Positions 1 to 5,968 of a stretch of 64,000 nt of DNA are shown here, piece by piece. Within the stretch, counting starts at the first letter, position 1. Each line of letters begins with the position of its first letter. Source of the DNA: Thiothrix caldifontis (GTDB lineage Bacteria > Pseudomonadota > Gammaproteobacteria > Thiotrichales > Thiotrichaceae). The stretch covers positions 1 to 64,000 of the forward strand of contig NZ_FNQP01000010.1 in NCBI RefSeq assembly GCF_900107695.1, in the 5' to 3' direction. Below the pieces are notes generated by a model that was given only the letters and a program-made list of their open reading frames with translations, did not search any database and was not told the origin of the DNA. The translations under genes and the position numbers were made by a program.

Positions 1-1
1 A

Positions 2-343
2 CTCTGGAAAAGTCAAAGTCGCCTCGCGGTTTCCAGAAGTGCCAACGTATGGCGAATTTTGTGTGAAATCTACGTCAAATTACTGATTATCCTCATCCAA
101 CACTGGATCATGCTCACCGGATTGTGGGAAATACCCCAGCGCAGCCTCACAAAAGGTGTTCAAGCCATTCAGGAACAGGCTTCCCATCTTGCCGCCTGCA
201 TCGCTGAGCGACGCAGCTTGATAAAATGCCTCAAGCAACTGGCAAAACTCTTCGCTTCTTCAACCGCTTGCCGACAAAACAAACGGAGGAAAAAACCTAA
301 TAATTGGATGAGATTACAGCAAGTTAGGGAATGGAGGGCTTAA
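2..343 (+). CDS. IS4-family transposase, C-terminal part only (gene enters from the window edge)
   Basis: The reading frame is open from the first bases to the TAA at 341 with no start inside that looks real, so it is the tail of a gene lying to the left. The 113 visible residues carry the pattern typical of the end of IS4-type transposases: LWKSQ near the start, WRILCEIYVKLL, IQHW, then a PQRSLTK segment. The catalytic DDE residues would lie outside the window. The end overlaps the minus-strand gene at 324 by 20 bp, so the element may have landed at that gene's 3' end. The family call is from memory of the motif pattern. Whether the full copy is intact cannot be seen. Confidence 0.72.
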   Translation, partial: LWKSQSRLAVSRSANVWRILCEIYVKLLIILIQHWIMLTGLWEIPQRSLTKGVQAIQEQASHLAACIAERRSLIKCLKQLAKLFASSTACRQNKRRKKPNNWMRLQQVREWRA

Positions 344-1535
344 AGTTGATGCGTATACCGATAAACAATTTACCCCCCGCCTTCTGCTCCATCAGTGTCG
401 TGCGTGCGCTGTAACGGGTTTTGACGATGTAATCCGGTTCGGATGACCAACTCACCAGTGAGTTACTAATGCGCCCATTGGTATCCAACTCCACGGTGAC
501 TTCTTCCGCATAGGTATTGATCAGCGAAAGCAGGGTAGGCTCGGTGTCGGAGGAGTTATCGCGCACGTCATCAAACGAACCCACCGCCATCACCAGCTTG
601 CGGGTGCGGTTGGCGCTATCACGTTCCACCTTGATGACATTGACGGTATGGTCAAAGCTGCCGTTGCCGGTGTGGTCAATGAAAATCAGGTGACCGGGTT
701 GCAACTGGTTGACGGGTACTTCTGGCTTGCTGGTGTCACCGCCATTATGGAAAGCGGGATTCCAGTCCCACACCCGCGTACAAGCCCGTGCCACCTGATG
801 CGCACTGACTTCAGGGTAATGCACCGCCACGCCATACAGCATGGACTGTTGCGGTTCGAGTTTTTCCACCGCTTTTACCGCTTCATAGCCGGAGCGGTTG
901 GCTGGCGTCCCGCTATCAGAACGGCTGAAAAAACCGCGTGTTTTGTCACGGGTTGCCACAATCCAGTTCCGCTCAGGCGCACCGCGCAACACGGGATGTG
1001 GCAGGGTAATGAAACGGTCTTGCTGGATTTGCTTGCGGAATTGATCCATCAAGAACAGCGCCATGCCTTTGCAATCGGCTTCGACGTGGTTCTGCTTGAT
1101 CACTTCCCAGTAATATCCAACCCAACTGCCGTAAGCTACCTGAATTTCGGGGCTTGCCCAGTTGTAGATTTCGCGCGTACCAACGATACGGATTTCCGGC
1201 ATCGCCAAACGGCGAAAGTCAGACAGATACGCCAGCGGGTCAATGGCTTTCATCGCAGGGGTGCGCAAATCCAGCCGGGCAACGGCAATATCCAGCAGCG
1301 TCAGCAGGATGGCGGTCACTTTGCCGGTTGCGGGTATACTGACTGCCGTTTGGAATGCTTTGACCGCATTTTCGGTATTGCCGCCAAATTTCCCATCACA
1401 CAAATCGTGCAGATAACCCAAGCGCCCTAAGCCATATTGCACTGCCACCACGCCTGTGCCACTTGCGCCGCGACCAATCTCGCCCTGTAAACCATTGGGA
1501 AATGCCTTGCGTAATGCCGAGTCCTGAAACGCCAT
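324..1535 (-). CDS. Peptidoglycan-binding protein with a putative NlpC/P60-like Cys/His pair
   Basis: This is a 403-residue protein. Residues about 27-84 look like a peptidoglycan-binding type 1 domain (QYGLGRLGY, then GKFGGNTENAVKAFQ). Further on, C155 in a DCKGMA context and H296 in FDHTVNVI, preceded by PGHLIFID, resemble the Cys and His of NlpC/P60 or CHAP amidases. That catalytic role is inference. I chose the ATG at 1535 because AAGGA lies upstream at good spacing. A longer frame would need a TTG at 1643 with no ribosome site. No signal peptide is evident with this start. The last codons overlap the transposase tail at 341-343, so the C-terminus may have been altered by that insertion. 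A 126-bp gap separates it from the ferredoxin gene upstream, so it probably lies outside the nif operon. Confidence 0.6.
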   Translation of the reverse strand: MAFQDSALRKAFPNGLQGEIGRGASGTGVVAVQYGLGRLGYLHDLCDGKFGGNTENAVKAFQTAVSIPATGKVTAILLTLLDIAVARLDLRTPAMKAIDPLAYLSDFRRLAMPEIRIVGTREIYNWASPEIQVAYGSWVGYYWEVIKQNHVEADCKGMALFLMDQFRKQIQQDRFITLPHPVLRGAPERNWIVATRDKTRGFFSRSDSGTPANRSGYEAVKAVEKLEPQQSMLYGVAVHYPEVSAHQVARACTRVWDWNPAFHNGGDTSKPEVPVNQLQPGHLIFIDHTGNGSFDHTVNVIKVERDSANRTRKLVMAVGSFDDVRDNSSDTEPTLLSLINTYAEEVTVELDTNGRISNSLVSWSSEPDYIVKTRYSARTTLMEQKAGGKLFIGIRINFKPSIP

Positions 1536-1661
1536 ACCCTTGTTCCTTATCTTGAAGCGAAGGGCTGCATTGTATGAGAAACTTCCACCGTTTGCAGGGA
1601 TAGTCGTAAAACCAACAGGAGTTGTGCTGGGATAACGTTTCAAGCTATCCCAGCCAATGGT

Positions 1662-2009
1662 TTAATACTCGACCAAAACATCCTCATCACGCGGAATGAA
1701 CTGGCACGCCAGCCGCCACTTGCTTGGCAGGTCGTTGACGATCATGTCTTCCATTTCGCTCTTGGTTATTTTGCCGAGTTCCAGCAAGACAGTCTTTTCC
1801 TTCTCTTCCAGGTGATAGCCCATCGGCGCTTTGTCGCCCAGTTGCGTGACTTTAACCACGCAAGTGCCGCATTCGCCATCGCCACAGGAAAACTGGATCG
1901 GAATCTTGTTGGTTTTGGCAATTTTCAGCACGGTTTCGGTGAAACTGCCTGCCACTGCATACACGGTTTTGTCCTTGTATTCGGGGCTGGAAAAAGTAAT
2001 TAATGCCAT
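1662..2009 (-). CDS. [2Fe-2S] ferredoxin resembling Shethna protein FeSII (nitrogenase-protective)
   Basis: This 115-residue plant-type [2Fe-2S] ferredoxin has C42, C47 and C50 as the cluster loop (CGDGECGTC) and C102 as the fourth ligand (RLACQ). Beyond the cysteines it shares several features that I recall from Azotobacter FeSII: an N-terminus of the ITFSSP type, the insert between cysteines 3 and 4 with an LEEKEKTVL helix and a DLPSKWRLACQ segment, and the ending DEDVLVEY. FeSII binds oxidised nitrogenase and holds it in an O2-tolerant, inactive complex. Being last in a nifB operon that also encodes a flavodiiron protein fits that role. Family membership is strong. The protective function is inferred. 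Confidence 0.8.
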   Translation of the reverse strand: MALITFSSPEYKDKTVYAVAGSFTETVLKIAKTNKIPIQFSCGDGECGTCVVKVTQLGDKAPMGYHLEEKEKTVLLELGKITKSEMEDMIVNDLPSKWRLACQFIPRDEDVLVEY

Positions 2010-2024
2010 GGTGTTCTCCTTGAA

Positions 2025-2309
2025 TCAGGCGGGTTTAACTTTGCAGTCGCCGAGGATTTGCGCTTGGCACGCCAGGCGGTAGTGGCGGCCTGCCATGTTT
2101 TCGCGCAGGACTTTTTCTTCCAGTACGGAAGGTTCGGTCAGGTTGTTCCAGCCTTCGGTGACTTCCATCATGCAAGTGCCGCAATCGCCTTCGCGGCAAC
2201 CGTAGATAACGCCCGCACCGATCTTTTCGGAGATTTCAATAATGCGGGTTCCGGCGGGGACATTGACCGTTTGGTTGATGTCTTCAAAGGTAATTTTTGC
2301 CTTTGCCAT
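2025..2309 (-). CDS. [2Fe-2S] ferredoxin, nif-associated
   Basis: A 94-residue plant-type ferredoxin with C38, C43, C46 (CREGDCGTC) and C81 (RLACQ). The ATG at 2309 has GAAGGAAA about 7 bp upstream. An extra five residues would be needed for the in-frame ATG at 2324, which is less well placed. It sits 15 bp upstream of the FeSII-like gene and 47 bp downstream of the flavodiiron gene. The likely job is electron transfer within the nif operon, perhaps to the flavodiiron protein or nitrogenase, but the sequence does not say which partner it serves. Confidence 0.85.
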   Translation of the reverse strand: MAKAKITFEDINQTVNVPAGTRIIEISEKIGAGVIYGCREGDCGTCMMEVTEGWNNLTEPSVLEEKVLRENMAGRHYRLACQAQILGDCKVKPA

Positions 2310-2356
2310 GTCTATTTCCTTCAATCATTGCTAAAAATTATCAGGTAGTTGGGTGT

Positions 2357-3643
2357 TCAGGTGAGGTCACTGAATTCAATGACCCCGCGCTGCACTTCCT
2401 TGCCCACCAGAATGTTGGCTATTTCTCTTCCAAACCCTGTGCATTCATCCAATTCTTCTTGTGTTGGAATCAGTTTGACGCGGATGCCTTCACGCGGAAC
2501 CCGCATTTTCAGGCCGCGCATCCGGTCTTCGACCATGCGCACGGCTTCGCCGCTCCAGCCATACGAGCCGAACGCTGCGCCAATCTTGCCTTTGAGGTTG
2601 ACTACCGCCAGCGACGACAACAAATCCCACACTGGCTTGACCGCATCACCGTTGATGGTGGGTGAACCAAACAGCAGCGCGTCGGCATCTTCAATCAAGT
2701 CAACGAAAGGCGCGACTTCGCCGCCTTCGAGGTCGTACAGCGACACGCGCACGCCGTCGACGGTATCCGCACCGCTGTAAATCGCTTCTGCCATGCGTGC
2801 CGTATTACCGTAGGAACTCATGTAGAAAATGATCAACGACTTGTCGGTATCCCCCAGTTCGCGGCTCAAGCTGGAAGTGGAAAGTTCGCGGTAATGCGCC
2901 ACGTAACGGCGTGGGCGTTCGCGCAAAATTGGGCCATGTGTCGGCGCGACTATTTTCATTTTCAGCGGCTCGATCAAGGCCAGTGCTTCCATGACCCACT
3001 GTTTGAACGGGCGCATGATGTGCGCGTAGTAGTAATCGAACGAAAAGCGGAAATCGCCCACCCGGTCGTTAAACAGACGCGAATCGCAGTAATGGCAGCC
3101 GAATACATCGCCAGAAAACAGCACCTGTTGCTCTTCCAGATAAGTGCATTGGGTATCCGGCCAGTGCAGGAACGGCGTGTGCAGGAAGCGCAAATGGCGG
3201 TCGCCGAGGCTTACGCGGTCATTGGTGGTGACGGTGGTGTATTCAAACGGCTCTTCGCGGTTGGGGCGCAACAAGGCTTTGAGCATGGTCGTTGCGCGGG
3301 TGGAAATGTACAAGCGTGCTTGCGGGGCGCGGCGCATCAGTTCCGGCAACGCGCCGCTGTGGTCGGGTTCAAGGTGGTTGAGCACGATCACCTTGATTTC
3401 GTCGTAACGCGCTACCGATTCCAGACGGTGGAAAAATTCGTCTTCAAAGCCTTCTTTTACCGTGTCGATAATGGCGACACCTTCGCTACCGCGTACCAGA
3501 TACGAGTTGTAGGTCGTGCCGTTGGCAGTACGCAGGATGATGTCGAAGGTGCGCAAGGTCGGGTCGAGTGCGCCGATCCAGTGGACACCAGGGGCGAACT
3601 CGACCGCTTCTTTCCAGGTGGAAACGTTGAGGGTGTCAGCCAT
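2357..3643 (-). CDS. Flavodiiron protein (A-type flavoprotein, O2/NO reductase)
   Basis: A 428-residue protein with an N-terminal beta-lactamase-like diiron domain and a C-terminal flavodoxin domain. H90, E92, D94 and H95 form the diiron motif (HLEPDH). Further ligands lie in FSGDVFGCH and APTHGP. The FMN site is the SSYGNTARMAE segment that starts the flavodoxin half. No rubredoxin domain is fused, so this is a class A enzyme that would take electrons from a separate carrier such as the neighbouring ferredoxins. Such enzymes reduce O2 to water or NO to N2O in the cytoplasm. The gene overlaps the 52-residue gene upstream by 8 bp, suggesting translational coupling. In a nif operon the natural reading is oxygen removal around nitrogenase, which is inference. 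Confidence 0.92.
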   Translation of the reverse strand: MADTLNVSTWKEAVEFAPGVHWIGALDPTLRTFDIILRTANGTTYNSYLVRGSEGVAIIDTVKEGFEDEFFHRLESVARYDEIKVIVLNHLEPDHSGALPELMRRAPQARLYISTRATTMLKALLRPNREEPFEYTTVTTNDRVSLGDRHLRFLHTPFLHWPDTQCTYLEEQQVLFSGDVFGCHYCDSRLFNDRVGDFRFSFDYYYAHIMRPFKQWVMEALALIEPLKMKIVAPTHGPILRERPRRYVAHYRELSTSSLSRELGDTDKSLIIFYMSSYGNTARMAEAIYSGADTVDGVRVSLYDLEGGEVAPFVDLIEDADALLFGSPTINGDAVKPVWDLLSSLAVVNLKGKIGAAFGSYGWSGEAVRMVEDRMRGLKMRVPREGIRVKLIPTQEELDECTGFGREIANILVGKEVQRGVIEFSDLT

Positions 3644-3794
3644 GCCTGTGACCTTCCAGCGTCATGCTCAGCAGCGCGGAATGGCGCTTGAGCAAGTAGC
3701 TGGGCAGGCCGGGGTAGGCGCGTTTCAGTGCCGGGTCGACCTGCTGGGTACGGTGATGTAGCTTGTGCAGAAGTTTCAGTAAACGTGATTGCAT
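3636..3794 (-). CDS. Small protein of unknown function, coupled to the flavodiiron gene
   Basis: A 52-residue, basic protein starting at the ATG at 3794, which has GAGGAC about 6 bp upstream. The longer frame up to 3890 would run through the inverted repeat and is rejected. The sequence is rich in Lys, Arg, His and Leu (SRLLKLLHKLHHR near the start, SYLLKRHSALLSM later), probably helical, with no cysteines and no membrane segment. Its stop lies inside the start of the flavodiiron gene, so the two are likely translated together. I do not recognise the family. It may be a small partner of the flavodiiron protein, but nothing in the sequence proves that. Confidence 0.55.
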   Translation of the reverse strand: MQSRLLKLLHKLHHRTQQVDPALKRAYPGLPSYLLKRHSALLSMTLEGHRHG

Positions 3795-3819
3795 GGCTGT
3801 GTCCTCGTGTTGAACACCC

Positions 3820-3888
3820 GAAGAGGGCGTATGCAATACGCCCCTACAGGTGCGGTCTTCGTAGGGGCGTATTGCATACGCCCTCTTC
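3820..3888. repeat. Perfect 28-bp inverted repeat (hairpin / REP- or MITE-like element)
   Basis: Two exactly complementary 28-bp arms, 3820-3847 and 3861-3888, are separated by 13 bp. The arm contains GGGCGTATGCAATACGCCCC, itself largely self-complementary. It sits between the ferredoxin stop (3894) and the small gene at 3794, inside an otherwise tight operon. In RNA it would form a very stable stem that could cut readthrough or protect the upstream message from 3' decay. There is no uridine run, so it is not a standard terminator. The form suits a dispersed palindromic repeat, but no second copy lies in this window. Confidence 0.9.
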
Positions 3889-3893
3889 ATTTC

Positions 3894-4172
3894 CTACCTC
3901 GCCTGTATCTCCGCCCTAACCTGTTCCCACCGCTCCGGCGGAATCCCGGTCAGCGAACCCGGCGGATTCAGGGCTTCACCCTGACTGTCCACAATGGCTT
4001 CCTCAATCGGGCAGATGCTGGCGCATTGCTTGTCGGCGTAGTCGCCGTCGCATTCGGTGCATTTCTTGGCGTCGATCAGGAAATGCGGGAGTGCGGCGTA
4101 AATGGCTTGGCTGGGGCAGAGCGGTTCGCACGCCCAGCAGTTCACGCAGCCGTCAACGATTTGTAATGCCAT
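3894..4172 (-). CDS. fdxN: 2[4Fe-4S] ferredoxin, FdxN type
   Basis: A 92-residue ferredoxin with two cysteine sets: C9, C12, C15, C19P, and C38, C41, C50, C54P. The eight-residue spacing in the second set (CDGDYADKQC) is the insertion seen in nif-linked ferredoxins of the FdxN type. In Azotobacter FdxN supports NifB cofactor synthesis. The ATG at 4172 has AAGGAG 7 bp upstream. Longer in-frame starts run back into nifB and are rejected. It begins 11 bp after the nifB stop. The symbol is by analogy of position and motif. Confidence 0.85.
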   Translation of the reverse strand: MALQIVDGCVNCWACEPLCPSQAIYAALPHFLIDAKKCTECDGDYADKQCASICPIEEAIVDSQGEALNPPGSLTGIPPERWEQVRAEIQAR

Positions 4173-4183
4173 GATGCAGCTCC

Positions 4184-5692
4184 TTACGCAGTGGCGCGTT
4201 GCTTGGTTTCCGGTTTCTTGTCGAGCAAGCCTTTTTCGCCCATTTCCTTGTAGACGGCGGCAACTGCGTCTTCGATGGCTTCCATCGCGTGTTCGCCGTT
4301 GGGCATGATTCCGGCTTCTTCCAGCATTCCCCACGGCTCGTAGCCGATCTTGGAACACAGCACCACTTCGCAGCCTTTCAGCGCGTTGATGGTTTTTTGC
4401 AGAACGCTTTCGCCGTCGCCGCAGGTGTCATCGCCGCTGCAATACAGGTCGGTTTTGCGGTGGCTGATGAAACGCACGTCGTGGGCGTTGGCTTCGTAAA
4501 TCAGGAATTCACGCGCATGACCGAAGTGCTGGTTGATGATGCCGCCGCCGGAAGTGGCGATTGCCATCAGTACCGGGCGGGATTCCTTTTTTGGAATGCT
4601 CAAGCTGGATAGCGAGATGAAGGTTTCATTTTTCTTCTGCTGTTTGGCGGCAAGGGTGGCTTCGATGGCGGCGTGGACTTCGGCGCGTTTGACCATCGCG
4701 GCGGCGTAGTCGACATCCACGGCTTCGATTTTGTCCATGGTGAATTCGTCACCACGGTCTTCGCCCAGCATCCCGACCGCATCGGCGCGGCATTGGCGGC
4801 AGTGGCGCATCATGTTCATGTCGCCGGAACAGGCATCTTGCAGTTCCTGCAATTCGTCGTGGGTCGGGCCGCGTTGCCCCATCACGCCGTAGAACGTGCC
4901 GTGTTCGGCTTCGGCAATCAGCGGCATGACGTTGTGCAGGAATGCGCCTTTGGCTTTGACTGCCTTGCTGACTTCTTCCAGATGCTTGTCGTTGACACCG
5001 GGGATCATCACCGAGTTGACCTTGACCAAAATGCCGCGATCGACCAGCATTTGCAGCCCTTTTTGCTGCTGCTTGATGAGGATTTCTGCACCTTTACGCC
5101 CGTAAACGCGGCGGTTTTTCCAGAAAATCCACGGGTAAATCTGTGCGCCGATGTCGGGGTCAACGCAGTTGATGGTCATGGTTACGTGGTCGATATTGTG
5201 CTGGCAGAGTTCGTCGACCAGTTCCGGCAGTGCCAGACCGTTGGTTGAGACGCACAGCTTGATGTCCGGTGCTTTTTCGGTTAGTTGGCGGAAGGTGTCG
5301 AAGGTGCGTTCCGGGTTGGCGAGCGGGTCGCCGGGGCCTGCGATGCCCAGCACGGTCATTTGCGGGATGTTCGCCGCTACGGTCATGACCTTTTTCACCG
5401 CCTGATCGGGGGTGAGCAGTTCGGACACTACGCCGGGGCGCGATTCGTTGGAACAGTCGTATTTACGGTTGCAATAGTGGCACTGGATGTTGCAGGCCGG
5501 GGCAACCGCAACGTGCATCCGCGCGTAATGGTGGTGTGCCTCTTCGGAGTAGCACGGGTGGTTATGCACCTTGGCGCGGATGTGTTCCGGCAGGTGGTTC
5601 AGTTGGTCGTCGTTGCTCCCGCAACCGCTGGAGGCGCAGCCCCCGGCTTCGGGGGCGGTGGTTTGGCTTTGCCCTAAAACAGTCAGTTCCAT
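4184..5692 (-). CDS. nifB: NifB, FeMo-cofactor precursor (NifB-co) synthase
   Basis: A 502-residue radical SAM enzyme. C67, C71 and C74 (CNIQCHYC) bind the SAM cluster. GIAGPGDPLANP follows. Further cysteines near the end of the core (CRQCRADAVGML) match NifB cluster ligands. From about residue 380 there is a NifX/NafY-like domain (NQHFGHAREF). NifB fuses iron-sulfur units and inserts carbide to give NifB-co for the nitrogenase cofactor. The length matches fused NifB proteins. The start at 5692 has GGAGAA 6 bp upstream. It heads the operon that runs through fdxN, the flavodiiron protein and the two ferredoxins. The upstream region holds NifA-type and sigma-54-like sites. Confidence 0.97.
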   Translation of the reverse strand: MELTVLGQSQTTAPEAGGCASSGCGSNDDQLNHLPEHIRAKVHNHPCYSEEAHHHYARMHVAVAPACNIQCHYCNRKYDCSNESRPGVVSELLTPDQAVKKVMTVAANIPQMTVLGIAGPGDPLANPERTFDTFRQLTEKAPDIKLCVSTNGLALPELVDELCQHNIDHVTMTINCVDPDIGAQIYPWIFWKNRRVYGRKGAEILIKQQQKGLQMLVDRGILVKVNSVMIPGVNDKHLEEVSKAVKAKGAFLHNVMPLIAEAEHGTFYGVMGQRGPTHDELQELQDACSGDMNMMRHCRQCRADAVGMLGEDRGDEFTMDKIEAVDVDYAAAMVKRAEVHAAIEATLAAKQQKKNETFISLSSLSIPKKESRPVLMAIATSGGGIINQHFGHAREFLIYEANAHDVRFISHRKTDLYCSGDDTCGDGESVLQKTINALKGCEVVLCSKIGYEPWGMLEEAGIMPNGEHAMEAIEDAVAAVYKEMGEKGLLDKKPETKQRATA

Positions 5693-5742
5693 GCGTATTC
5701 TCCGTGACGAAATGGGTTTCGTGAGGGTGTTTGCATGGGTAG

Positions 5743-5758
5743 TTCAATTTGCGTGCCA
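5743..5758 (-). promoter_or_regulatory. Sigma-54-like promoter of nifB (-24/-12)
   Basis: On the minus strand TGGCAC at 5758-5753 is followed after 5 bp by TTGAA. The consensus is TGGCAC-N5-TTGCA, so the -24 part is exact and the -12 part has A where C is strongly preferred. It lies about 50 bp upstream of the nifB start, leaving a leader of roughly 40 nt. The two NifA-type sites further upstream support it. The -12 mismatch keeps confidence moderate. Confidence 0.55.
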
Positions 5759-5810
5759 AGTGGCGGTGGTTGGTGATTTTCCTTTTATTTACAGTTGGTT
5801 GGGGTTTTGT

Positions 5811-5826
5811 TGTTGGGTGTGCGACA
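5811..5826 (-). promoter_or_regulatory. NifA upstream activator sequence, proximal
   Basis: An exact TGT-N10-ACA. Its centre is about 61 bp upstream of the -24 element, which puts it near -85 from the expected start. That is the usual range for NifA binding. Confidence 0.65.
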
Positions 5827-5858
5827 AAGGGGTTTGAGGGGGAATGTCGGGAATGTGA

Positions 5859-5874
5859 TGTAGGGAAGATGACA
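5859..5874 (-). promoter_or_regulatory. NifA upstream activator sequence, distal
   Basis: A second exact TGT-N10-ACA, centred 48 bp further upstream than the first. A pair of such sites in 280 bp is unlikely by chance. It lies about 95 bp from the divergent ATPase gene at 5969. Confidence 0.6.
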
Positions 5875-5968
5875 GAGATAATGTGAATTTGGAGTTAGGA
5901 TCAAAGCCATCATTAGGTTAATATGTAACGCTTTACAAAAACCAGTGCCGAAGTAGCGGAAAGATAAG

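Noticed and set aside
648-1430. 260-codon plus-strand frame
   Set aside because: It is the shadow of the peptidoglycan-binding gene on the other strand and has no recognisable domain.
2894-3691. 265-codon plus-strand frame
   Set aside because: It lies antisense to the flavodiiron gene, whose motifs are unmistakable.
3820-3888. Rho-independent terminator
   Set aside because: No T-run follows on either strand and the stem is far longer than usual terminators.
3636-3890. 84-codon version of the small nif-operon gene
   Set aside because: The extra N-terminal codons come from the inverted repeat. The ATG at 3794 has the better ribosome site.
4673-5248. 191-codon plus-strand frame
   Set aside because: Antisense shadow of nifB with no ribosome site and no known domain.
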